Assembly: GCA_963702765.1 (NCBI GenBank)
Contig: CAVPEB010000026.1
Span: 1-64,000 of the forward strand
DNA: 64,000 bases
Source of the DNA: DATMNR01 sp963702765
GTDB lineage: Bacteria > Chloroflexota > Ktedonobacteria > Ktedonobacterales > Ktedonobacteraceae
Direction of reading: 5' to 3'
Position numbers and translations under genes: made by a program
Shown: positions 45,152-52,864 of the stretch, one piece after another
How positions within the stretch are numbered: the first letter of the stretch is position 1
Layout: each line of letters begins with the position of its first letter
The notes under the pieces: generated by a model
Database searches by the model: none
What the model was told of the DNA's origin: nothing
What the model saw: only the letters and a program-made list of their open reading frames with translations

Positions 45152-46900
45152 TCACTTTATCCTATGCCCATACTTAATCCTGTATCCATCTTGCTCATTA
45201 TTGAAGATCCAGCCCACAACCTCGCCAATGCGAATATTGTCATAGATATACCCCTCGATAGTAACAGCCGCTGACCCACGCCCGCGAATATCCTTTCGGC
45301 TTTTCTCCATCTTCTCAAATCTCTCCTGCCACAGAGCCATATTCAGTGGTCTCAAATCAACCCAGCCTCTCTTCGCCCAGGCATCAACATCCTCTTCTGT
45401 AACCCGTGCGCCAGGCTCTATCCTCTCTGGAATGCGAATTCGAGGACCGCGAATGATCTGAGTGCCATCTGGTAGCAGAATAGGCAACCCCAGAGAGATG
45501 ATCGTCTGGCACATCTGATCAAACTCCTCTGACTGGATTAACGCGGTGAGTTCCTCAGAAAGTTCCTCAGGGGTATGTTTCAACACCGCTCGCAATGTTT
45601 CGTATCGAAGCTTAAGCAACTCTGCCTCCCAGAGCAACTTAGAAAGCTCAGGTGGTCCTAAATGCCCCAGCGCCACACTATGCGTGCTGGTCTCTGCCTC
45701 CAAACGCTCAAGATCAGTCAATGCTCGGTGACGTAGATAACCAGCTCGATATGTAGGATTCATCACCGCCCCGTCGATAGCAGCAATCACATCTCTTCCC
45801 GTTGTACTCCCCTGAATCTCCATAGCAACTTCGTGTGCTATCTCTTCCGGCGTAATGAACTCCATTTGCCCAAGGGCCGTGATCGTTTCAAATTCGCCTT
45901 TGGTAAACAATCCATTCTCACCAGTGTCAATGATCGGCAATTCGAGTTCACCCAGATTGTGATATATATCCTCGGACTGATGCAACTCGAGATATTCACC
46001 CAACCCTTCGGTTTTGCTTGTATAGCGAGACATAAACGTGCCGCGTTTGTCACGCTCTGGTATCTTTCGGCAGGTGACATCCGCGTAACCAATCAACCCT
46101 CCTGGCTTGATTTCCTTCACTATTGGTCCACCTGCGGTGCGAGCCATCAAAAACAGTAGGCCAGTATGCGCAAAACCAACCGCTGTCTTGGTCATGAGTT
46201 GGGCAGATGGCTTATCTTCGCTATGAGTGTATGGGATATTCAAACCCATTCCACCTGTACCTGTCGTACCGATTTTCAGGTAGAGACGCGTGCCTACCTC
46301 GACCATTGCTTTATTCAACAATAAAACATGTCGTATCAATTCTGGCAACGATTGGCTCAGCAGCAACTCGTAAAGCGCTAGGTTGGTCTGTTCAACCTTA
46401 TCGAGTGCACATCCTATATCACGCGTCCGAACTGACTCAATCATCTCATGCATCTGTTTCCTGGCCTGATTCGAAGCTGTGTACAGGTTTTGATAGCTAA
46501 TGGCAGTTGCGGTGTTAATGCTATCAATAATCACGTCTGGTTGATGTCTGCGAATAATAGAGACAAGGCGAGAATGTTTATATGCCTCTTCTATATCATC
46601 AAATAGGTCAGCGAATAATGCTTCTCGATGCGTTGCATCTACGAGTAACTCTTTGGGATTTTCGTTCGCATATTCGTTACGCACGAATATGTTGCCATAT
46701 TCCCCAATCCACTCAATTGACTTATCACCAGGTGCTTTACGCAGATAATCTAATGCACTTTCAATTTCATGACTGAACAACGAGGCAATGACAATTTTGC
46801 GGGGTGATAGGTTAGTGTCTGTAGCAATGCGGTGAGCAATTTGTTTGCCAACCAGGCCTGCTCCGCCCAGGATGAGGTAACTCTCTTTTTGGGGCATCAT
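45152..46900 (-). CDS. Large Rossmann-fold NAD(P)-binding protein, function unknown
   Basis: 582 residues. The N-terminus has a nucleotide-binding loop (YLILGGAGLVGKQIAHRI) of the extended-SDR/saccharopine-dehydrogenase type, an acidic strand end (IVIASL) and DVIIDSINTATAIS. The long remainder has conserved-looking elements (LKIGTTGTGGMGLNIPYTHS, GRDVIAAIDGAVMNPTYRAG) and no second recognisable domain. It is much longer than a classical SDR, so the extra 350 residues must be specific. The start is M1 or M2 at 46900 or 46897. It stands alone. The substrate and reaction are not inferable. Confidence 0.75.
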   Translation of the reverse strand: MMPQKESYLILGGAGLVGKQIAHRIATDTNLSPRKIVIASLFSHEIESALDYLRKAPGDKSIEWIGEYGNIFVRNEYANENPKELLVDATHREALFADLFDDIEEAYKHSRLVSIIRRHQPDVIIDSINTATAISYQNLYTASNQARKQMHEMIESVRTRDIGCALDKVEQTNLALYELLLSQSLPELIRHVLLLNKAMVEVGTRLYLKIGTTGTGGMGLNIPYTHSEDKPSAQLMTKTAVGFAHTGLLFLMARTAGGPIVKEIKPGGLIGYADVTCRKIPERDKRGTFMSRYTSKTEGLGEYLELHQSEDIYHNLGELELPIIDTGENGLFTKGEFETITALGQMEFITPEEIAHEVAMEIQGSTTGRDVIAAIDGAVMNPTYRAGYLRHRALTDLERLEAETSTHSVALGHLGPPELSKLLWEAELLKLRYETLRAVLKHTPEELSEELTALIQSEEFDQMCQTIISLGLPILLPDGTQIIRGPRIRIPERIEPGARVTEEDVDAWAKRGWVDLRPLNMALWQERFEKMEKSRKDIRGRGSAAVTIEGYIYDNIRIGEVVGWIFNNEQDGYRIKYGHRIK

Positions 46901-47048
46901 TGCACCTCCCAGAAGCGATGGGTTCGGCAGGTCTCATTACCCGCCCTCACTTAAATACTATATTGCCATAAAGTTTGCTGTCAAGACAAAAACTTACTAA
47001 TATAACAACACATATCCTGTACACGAATAAAGATTTATAATAGTTCAT

Positions 47049-47573
47049 ATGAACCACAATGATCACGTCAACTTACTTCAAAAAGGCATTCCTAAAAAAG
47101 GTGGCACCTGGGCCGACCTCGGATCAGGCACTGGCGCCTTTACCCTGGCGCTTGCCGACCTCATCGGACCGACAGGCAAAATTTACACAATCGACAAAGA
47201 CAAGCGGGCGCTGAAAGAACAAGAAAGAGCCATGCATGCCAACTTTCCCGCCACAACCGTCGAGTACATAACCGCGGACTTTACCAGGCGACTCGAACTC
47301 CCAAAGCTTGATGGTATCATCATGGCCAACTCTCTCCACTTTGTACGTCACAAAAATCCCGTCTTACAAATGATCCGTAGCTACCTGCGCCCTGGCGGCC
47401 GCTTCATTCTTGTTGAATACAATACAGATCGAGGCAACATGTGGGTACCGTATCCCCTCACTTACAGAACATGGGAAAAGCTCGCACATCAAAACGGATT
47501 CGCAGAGACACAATTATTATCAACCGTGCCAAGCCGCTACTTCGGCGAAATATATTCCGCTTTAAGCAACTAA
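47049..47573 (+). CDS. Class I SAM-dependent methyltransferase, small
   Basis: 174 residues. SAM motif I WADLGSGTGAFTLALADL (about 22-39), acidic IYTIDKDKRALK, motif IV-like LDGIIMANSLHF, and a post-motif strand RPGGRFILVEYNTD. The C-terminal part is short, so it may act on a small molecule or as a dimer. A TATAAT box ends about 7 bases upstream of the ATG at 47049 with no ribosome site, suggesting a leaderless transcript. The substrate is unknown. Confidence 0.82.
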   Translation: MNHNDHVNLLQKGIPKKGGTWADLGSGTGAFTLALADLIGPTGKIYTIDKDKRALKEQERAMHANFPATTVEYITADFTRRLELPKLDGIIMANSLHFVRHKNPVLQMIRSYLRPGGRFILVEYNTDRGNMWVPYPLTYRTWEKLAHQNGFAETQLLSTVPSRYFGEIYSALSN

Positions 47574-47578
47574 TGTAG

Positions 47579-47598
47579 GGACTGGGCTTGCCCTGTCC
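47579..47598 (+). repeat. Short palindromic repeat, GGGCTTGCCC type
   Basis: GGACTGGGCTTGCCCTGTCC preceded by GTAG, right after the methyltransferase stop. A perfect copy GGACGGGGCTTGCCCCGTCC is at 52638-52657, with relatives near 12488, 48823, 59916 and 61026. It is a dispersed palindromic element that may also act as a weak terminator. Confidence 0.7.
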
Positions 47599-47674
47599 GT
47601 GACCCTCCTCCTGGCTTGCCCCGATTGCACCTCCTTGCCTTATCCTGGCTGCCTTCCTCGTGGGTACCCCAAAT

Positions 47675-48655
47675 CTACTTCTCATCCCTCGGTCTCACAA
47701 TCAACATAGGCAAACTTGTCGAGCCTAGCACTTTCTCAGTCACGCTGCCTGCCATCAACCGTTTCAACCCACCTCGACCATGTGTGGCTATGGCTATCAA
47801 ATCACAACCCGCGAATTCGTGAGAGCTTTCAAGAGCCTTGCCATGTTCTGCAGTCTCAATGAGCGCGTTTGCAACATCTTTGTTCTCTTCGATTGCCCAT
47901 TCAATGACAAGATTGAGTTTCCCAATTTCGCTTCCCTGCAAGCGTTCCCCGATACCAATCAGATACTTTTTGGCTTCATCACGCATGAATTCTTTTGAAC
48001 CATGTTTGACATTCTCTGCTTGCTTATTCGCCACTGTACTGAGAACTAATGTGCCTTGAGCTGGTGTTGCCAGTGCTGCGACCACATACGCTGCAGGTTC
48101 AAGTGATGCCTCTGCCAGTTCAGAACCATCCAATGCCACCAATGCAGTAATCGAGTGCGAGGCATGACTTGCATCTGTGGATGTACTAAAGGGGGCCGAT
48201 CCATCACTTTGTAATACCAGAACAGGTACGGAACTATGTCGTGAAACATACTGCGCGACACTTCCCAATGCAAATCGCTTGAAGCCCGTTTCCCCGTGGC
48301 TACTCATCACTATTACATCTACTTTCTCTTCCTTTGCAGTATCAAGAATTGACATTCCAGCCGAACCCGGTATGATCGTTGTCTCAACCTGAATCCCTGC
48401 CAGTAAATCTAGCTGGCCAACTTCTGCCAGGTACTTCTCTGCATTTTCCTGCTCCACATCAATCAGGTCCTGTGCTAATTGGGGACTCTGCGCCATATCT
48501 GAACCATAAATATAGGGAGTATATGTCGTTGGTACACCAATCACTCTCAGTAGCAAGATCGTGCCATCAGAAACATGCGCAAATTGTGCAGCTACCCCCA
48601 GAGCGCTTTCTGCTAGAAGCGACCCATCCAGGGGTACAAGTATGCGTTTCAACAT
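47675..48655 (-). CDS. Universal stress protein with two Usp domains
   Basis: 326 residues. The ATG at 48655 (MLKRILVPLDGSLLAESAL) has AAGGAG about 7 bases upstream, better than the ORF start 42 bases earlier. Domain 1 covers about 1-145, with an ATP-loop-like ending GSVAQYVSRHSSVPVLVLQ. Domain 2 covers about 170-320 (SITALVALDGSELAEASLEP) with the ending GSVTEKVLGSTSLPMLIVR. The G-x2-G-x9-G-S/T pattern at each C-terminus is the ATP-binding signature. Universal stress proteins bind ATP and help survival under starvation, oxidative or energy stress. It is divergent from the redox operon at 49154. Confidence 0.9.
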   Translation of the reverse strand: MLKRILVPLDGSLLAESALGVAAQFAHVSDGTILLLRVIGVPTTYTPYIYGSDMAQSPQLAQDLIDVEQENAEKYLAEVGQLDLLAGIQVETTIIPGSAGMSILDTAKEEKVDVIVMSSHGETGFKRFALGSVAQYVSRHSSVPVLVLQSDGSAPFSTSTDASHASHSITALVALDGSELAEASLEPAAYVVAALATPAQGTLVLSTVANKQAENVKHGSKEFMRDEAKKYLIGIGERLQGSEIGKLNLVIEWAIEENKDVANALIETAEHGKALESSHEFAGCDLIAIATHGRGGLKRLMAGSVTEKVLGSTSLPMLIVRPRDEK

Positions 48656-49153
48656 CAACTTCTCCTTATCTGTGATTTGAACGTGAATTCTATTCAAAGT
48701 ATCTTAACCCGTTTGTGATCTCATAATACTACACTAAATGCAATGAGCAAAGAATCGTGGATAATTATCAGGCCAGGATCGACGAATGGGCACACTGGCA
48801 AGGCGATTCGTCGTATAGTAGGGGGCGTACCCTTGCGGTCGTCCTCCAGGTGAGGATACTTCAAGGATGATTCCAGTAAATCCCAGCAATAAATCTACAA
48901 CTCAAATGGGAAACATAATTGTAATTCTGAACTCTTTGCGTGTGAGCAGGTTTACGTTGTGATGGCAATCACAACGTTGTGTGTTGCTTGTGATACTCTT
49001 CGCCCTTGTTGTGATTGGTTTGTGATTTGCTGGCTTTATTCTTAAAAACAAGTAGCAAGTGTTCTTATGAATTGTAAGGGAAACAGCACTCATTCCCACA
49101 TACTCAAGTATCACAAGGGTGAGTTGCAATCATTACTGAGATAGGAGGTCAGT
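48656..49153. promoter_or_regulatory. Divergent regulatory region of usp and redox operon, with a CRP/FNR-like palindrome
   Basis: 498 bases with no gene. At 48955-48976 CGTTGTGAT and ATCACAACG flank a 4-base core; within it TGTGA-N6-TCACA (48958-48973) is an exact match to the CRP-family consensus. Further TTGTGAT half-sites lie at about 48985-49035. A degraded GTAGGGGGCGTACCC palindrome is at about 48822. Confidence 0.65.
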
Positions 49154-51127
49154 ATGGCCTATCGTTTTCAGGTCAATCATCAAACGTGTATCAATTGTGG
49201 CATTTGTATGGACCTTTGCCCGGTGCGTTGTCTGGATATGACACGTCCATCAGGCGAAGGAGAGTTGGGGCTGCCGGAAGAATTGCTCTCTCCAATTCCC
49301 GGTCCTTTTGCAGCCCGTTCGTGGATGATGCTTGCTCCTGTGCAAGTCTCGCAATGTGTTGGGTGTCAGGTCTGCGCGCAAGAGTGTCCCACCAACGCCA
49401 TCACCATTGAGAGCAGTGTCAAGGAACTGACATTTGCCAAATCAGGCTCTGTGTCGTATCTACCGTCTGATAATGGCTGGCAACCCCTCGATGCGTATAC
49501 CCGCGCTTTTGCTGAAGAACCAGGCGAGCAGCCGTGGGGTGAAGGGCACGATTGGCATGTTGCTGAGCGTCAAGCTACTTGGCAAAGCTGGCGTACCTGG
49601 CTTGGTGATCGTAAAGAAGACTTGCGAGCACCCTGTCAAGCAGCATGTCCCGTCGGCACAAATGCTGGTTTGTATGTAAGTCTTGTGGCTCAGGGACGTT
49701 ACGATGAAGCGTTTAAAGTAGCATCAGAACCCAACCCATTCCCATCTATCTGCGGGAGAGTATGTACAGCCCCTTGTGAAGACGAGTGTCGTCGCGGTGA
49801 GTTTGATCTACCAATCGCGATCCGCGATCTGAAGCGTTTCGCTTCTGATCATGCCACTCAAAAATCACGCAAGATCACTCCTCCCAAAAAGTGGCTTGCC
49901 GAGCGAATTGCAATCGTTGGGGCCGGTCCAACAGGACTCAGCGCTGCCTACTATCTGGCACGACGGGGCTACAGAGTTACTGTCTTTGATGCCATGCCAG
50001 TTGCTGGCGGCATGATGACTATTGGTATTCCTGATTACCGTCTGCCGCGAGAAGAATTGAATCGCGATATTGATGCCATGCGTGAACTTGGTGTAGAGAT
50101 TAAGCTCAACACTGCCATTGGACTCGATATTCAATTCGAAGAATTAGAAAGAGAATTTGATGCGGTTCTGCTGGCCGTAGGTGCCCAGCGCAGCCAGCGC
50201 TTAGGTGTTCCTGGTGAAGACTCCCATGGAGTTATTCCTGCAACCACCTTCCTGAAGGACTACAATCTCAATCCAGAAACGAAACTTGAAGGCGATGTTG
50301 CTGTTGTGGGTGGTGGTAGTACAGCTATGGATGCTGCGCGATCAGCTCTCCGAGCTGGTGCTCGTAGTGTTCATATTCTCTATCGTCGTACTCGCGTTGA
50401 GATGCCTGCCCAGGTCGAGGAAGTACGGGCGGCAATTGCTGAAGGCATTGAGTTGCAAGAACTTGTTGCGCCAGTCCAGATTCTCTCCACTGAAGGACAT
50501 GTAAAGGGTGTGCGCTGCCAGCGCATGGCTCTAAGTGAACCAGACGAAAAGGGACGTCGCAAACCTGTACCAGTGCTTGGTACCGAATTCGACATACCGA
50601 TTGATATCGTGCTTATCGCAATTGGTGAGGCGCCTGACCCTTCCTTCTTACCAGAAGGAACCAGTGTTGGTGTAGCTCCATGGGGCGGTCTGCTGATCAA
50701 CCCTGATACCCTGGCAACTGGTGCTCCAGGAGTCTTTGCAGCCGGTGATGTCACCTACGGTCCGAAGTCGATTATTCATGCTGCTGCGCACGGTAGACTT
50801 GCTGCAAAGTCAATTCACGCCTATCTGAGCCATATCGCGCTTCGTTATATCACTGAACTTCCAGAAGATGAGTTCCAAACAGTCTCTAAGCTGCCATCTG
50901 ATGCCCGCATCACATTGGATCTGCGGCCTACACCACGTGAAGTGATGCCACTCCGAGAAGGCAAAGAAGCTTCAAGAGATCGTTCGACTGAATTCGCTCT
51001 GGGCTTTACAGAGGAACAGGCAAGGCGCGAAGCTAACCGCTGCTTGCGTTGCGATCTATCTTACCTCTGCCCATCAATCCAGGTAATTGGTGCTGACCGT
51101 GTTGTGTCAGAGAAAGTTAGCATTTGA
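49154..51127 (+). CDS. Ferredoxin-domain plus GltD-like FAD/NAD(P) oxidoreductase
   Basis: 657 residues; ATG 49154 with GGAGG upstream. The N-terminus has two CxxCxxCxxxC clusters (CINCGICMDLCP, CVGCQVCAQECP) for two [4Fe-4S] centres. A glutamate-synthase-small-subunit-like part follows, with its own cysteines (CQAACPVGTNAG, CTAPCEDECRRG), an FAD loop VGAGPTGLSAAYYL at about 255 and an NAD(P) loop VGGGSTAMDAARSA at about 382, and FAAGDVTYGPKSIIHA. Such proteins pass electrons between NAD(P)H and ferredoxin-linked partners. It leads an operon with two membrane proteins at 51185 and 51955, so a membrane-linked electron transfer role is inferred. The partner enzyme is unknown. Confidence 0.88.
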   Translation: MAYRFQVNHQTCINCGICMDLCPVRCLDMTRPSGEGELGLPEELLSPIPGPFAARSWMMLAPVQVSQCVGCQVCAQECPTNAITIESSVKELTFAKSGSVSYLPSDNGWQPLDAYTRAFAEEPGEQPWGEGHDWHVAERQATWQSWRTWLGDRKEDLRAPCQAACPVGTNAGLYVSLVAQGRYDEAFKVASEPNPFPSICGRVCTAPCEDECRRGEFDLPIAIRDLKRFASDHATQKSRKITPPKKWLAERIAIVGAGPTGLSAAYYLARRGYRVTVFDAMPVAGGMMTIGIPDYRLPREELNRDIDAMRELGVEIKLNTAIGLDIQFEELEREFDAVLLAVGAQRSQRLGVPGEDSHGVIPATTFLKDYNLNPETKLEGDVAVVGGGSTAMDAARSALRAGARSVHILYRRTRVEMPAQVEEVRAAIAEGIELQELVAPVQILSTEGHVKGVRCQRMALSEPDEKGRRKPVPVLGTEFDIPIDIVLIAIGEAPDPSFLPEGTSVGVAPWGGLLINPDTLATGAPGVFAAGDVTYGPKSIIHAAAHGRLAAKSIHAYLSHIALRYITELPEDEFQTVSKLPSDARITLDLRPTPREVMPLREGKEASRDRSTEFALGFTEEQARREANRCLRCDLSYLCPSIQVIGADRVVSEKVSI

Positions 51128-51155
51128 TAGTAGGAGTGCGATTTATCGTGTCTAC
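51128..51155 (+). repeat. Short GCGATTTATCG palindromic element
   Basis: GTAGGAGTGCGATTTATCG then TGTCTAC, with GTAG/CTAC ends. It lies between the flavoprotein stop and the next membrane gene and is related to 37332-37380. Confidence 0.45.
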
Positions 51156-51184
51156 GAACTATAGTATAGTTAGGAGATTTTAAC

Positions 51185-51823
51185 ATGTCAGTAACTGATC
51201 TTACGAACGCAATTGTTGGCGGTATGAACGCGGGTTTAGAGCAATTTCTCGAAGGAACGCTCGCTGCCATGCTGCCTGTCATCTGGTTAGCCATCTTTGG
51301 GCTGGAACTTGGTCGTCCTTACATCATGCAAATGATCGAGCGATTCACGCTACGCCTTGGCGCTGACTTGCTCTGGTTGATTTACATAGCGCTACGGGAC
51401 TTTCTCATCTTATCGGGTGTTGTTATGAGCTTTATGTTCTTATTCCCGGATGTTGTGACAGCCGACAGCCTTCCTATAACCGGTGGATTGGCCGCTGCAT
51501 GCTTGTTTGGCGTGCTGCTGGTTAAATTGATGGGAGATCCTGACCACAATCTGCGTGAATATCGCATCGTGTTAGGCTTAGAGGCCCTTGGTGCGCTCCT
51601 GTACTTTATAGCCTACATCTTTGGCGTTCAATTCAGTTCGGTAGCGCCGGGATCGTTAGGAAGTATCAGCAATTGGCTTGTCTCAGGCACAAACAACCAG
51701 TGGGCTGTCGGCTTAGCTTACGTGTCCATTGCTCTGTTTGCCATTATGGGAGCTATTGCTGTTGTCTACACCTTGATAACTGGTGGCCGTGCAGAAGTAC
51801 CGGAGGCAACAACTGCCAAATAG
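51185..51823 (+). CDS. Membrane protein of a paired family, operon with the flavoprotein
   Basis: 212 residues with about five hydrophobic segments. The ATG at 51185 follows GGAG. Near residues 40-75 it contains LGRPYIMQMIERFTLRLGAD, then WLIYIALRD; the paralogue at 51955 has LGRPYVLRTLRRCGLRLGAD in the same place, so LGRPY-x7-R-x2-LRLGAD-x2-W-x2-Y-x3-RD is a shared signature. The loop rich in Arg and Asp could lie at a membrane surface. No known family is recognised. It is cotranscribed with the 657-residue iron-sulfur flavoprotein, so a role as membrane anchor or quinone/proton partner is inferred. Confidence 0.7.
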   Translation: MSVTDLTNAIVGGMNAGLEQFLEGTLAAMLPVIWLAIFGLELGRPYIMQMIERFTLRLGADLLWLIYIALRDFLILSGVVMSFMFLFPDVVTADSLPITGGLAAACLFGVLLVKLMGDPDHNLREYRIVLGLEALGALLYFIAYIFGVQFSSVAPGSLGSISNWLVSGTNNQWAVGLAYVSIALFAIMGAIAVVYTLITGGRAEVPEATTAK

Positions 51824-51954
51824 CTCGTTTGTATGGGCGATCAAGAATCGTCTAGCATAATGAGTATGGTCATTCTGCTCTCATTTGAAATGATAACGAA
51901 ACGCATCCTTTCAACCCGATAATGGATGTTTCAAGAGAAACAAGGAGTTATTCA

Positions 51955-52623
51955 ATGAAACCTGATGATGTCTCAACAGCAATCTCGAACGCTCTTTTGC
52001 AGGGAGGTTCTTCATGGTTGATCGCTAGTATTGTAGCTTTTCTCCCGGCCCTCTGGACAATGGCCCTGATGTTGCACCTTGGTCGCCCTTATGTCCTGCG
52101 TACATTACGCCGTTGCGGACTGCGGCTTGGCGCTGACGTCTGGTGGATGTCCTACTTGATCATACGTGATGCTTTGCTACTCGTCACCTTCGCGCTCAGC
52201 TTTATCTTCTTCAACCCAAGTCTGGTGGTGAATATGGCCTTCCCAATTACCGGCCCGATAGCAGCGCTTTGTTTGCTGCTTGCATTGGCCGTGAAGCTAA
52301 CACGTAGGGCAGATGACGATGTCAATGCCTATCGACTTGCGACCGTATTCCTGGTCTTGGGCGCCACATTGTACTACATCCCGTTGGTCTTCTCTGTCGA
52401 GGCAGCCAGCCAGGATTACCTGTCCTGGTTCGTCACTAACGGGACCAGCAATACGAATCCCACTGTCGCGCTTTGGATTATGTGGATCTCGCTAGCCGGT
52501 GTTGCTATTGTCTCAGCCTGGCTGTTCGTACTCGCTTTGATGAGCGCCACTCGATCAATGGGAAAAGGAACTTCTACGCCTGGAGTTACTCCTGCACGCG
52601 AACCAGCAGCTGTTGCTCAATAA
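51955..52623 (+). CDS. Second membrane protein of the paired family
   Basis: 222 residues. The ATG at 51955 has AAGGAG upstream. About five membrane segments; it shares LGRPY, LRLGAD, W-x2-Y and RD with the protein at 51185 but is otherwise diverged, a duplicated family rather than recent copies. It follows the first with 131 bases between and is probably cotranscribed. The short C-terminal tail is polar (GKGTSTPGVTPAREP). The pairing with a soluble Fe-S flavoprotein suggests a heterodimeric membrane module (inference). Confidence 0.7.
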   Translation: MKPDDVSTAISNALLQGGSSWLIASIVAFLPALWTMALMLHLGRPYVLRTLRRCGLRLGADVWWMSYLIIRDALLLVTFALSFIFFNPSLVVNMAFPITGPIAALCLLLALAVKLTRRADDDVNAYRLATVFLVLGATLYYIPLVFSVEAASQDYLSWFVTNGTSNTNPTVALWIMWISLAGVAIVSAWLFVLALMSATRSMGKGTSTPGVTPAREPAAVAQ

Positions 52624-52637
52624 TTGCTAAAAGGTAG

Positions 52638-52657
52638 GGACGGGGCTTGCCCCGTCC
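52638..52657 (+). repeat. Perfect short palindrome after the redox operon
   Basis: GGACGGGGCTTGCCCCGTCC with 9-bp arms and a 2-base loop, preceded by GTAG and followed by TTATC. It is the best copy of the GGGCTTGCCC family and could also terminate the operon. Confidence 0.8.
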
Positions 52658-52864
52658 TTATCATATTCCCATCTCGCCCTTGCCATACTCCCCACCTCAT
52701 CCTTGCTATCACATTCTCAACGCAACTCTGCTCCTTAATGTCTCGTCAGAAACATCCCTGGCTTTAGAGTCCACAACACACATATTTGAATACCTCTCGC
52801 AACATACCTGGAGCTTTTGTAAAATGGGGAAGGCATTCTGCCTCTCGACAATATCTTCTCTTCA

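Noticed and set aside
48902..49129. Open frame in the usp/redox spacer
   Set aside because: It is antisense to the CRP-like palindrome region and has no ribosome site.
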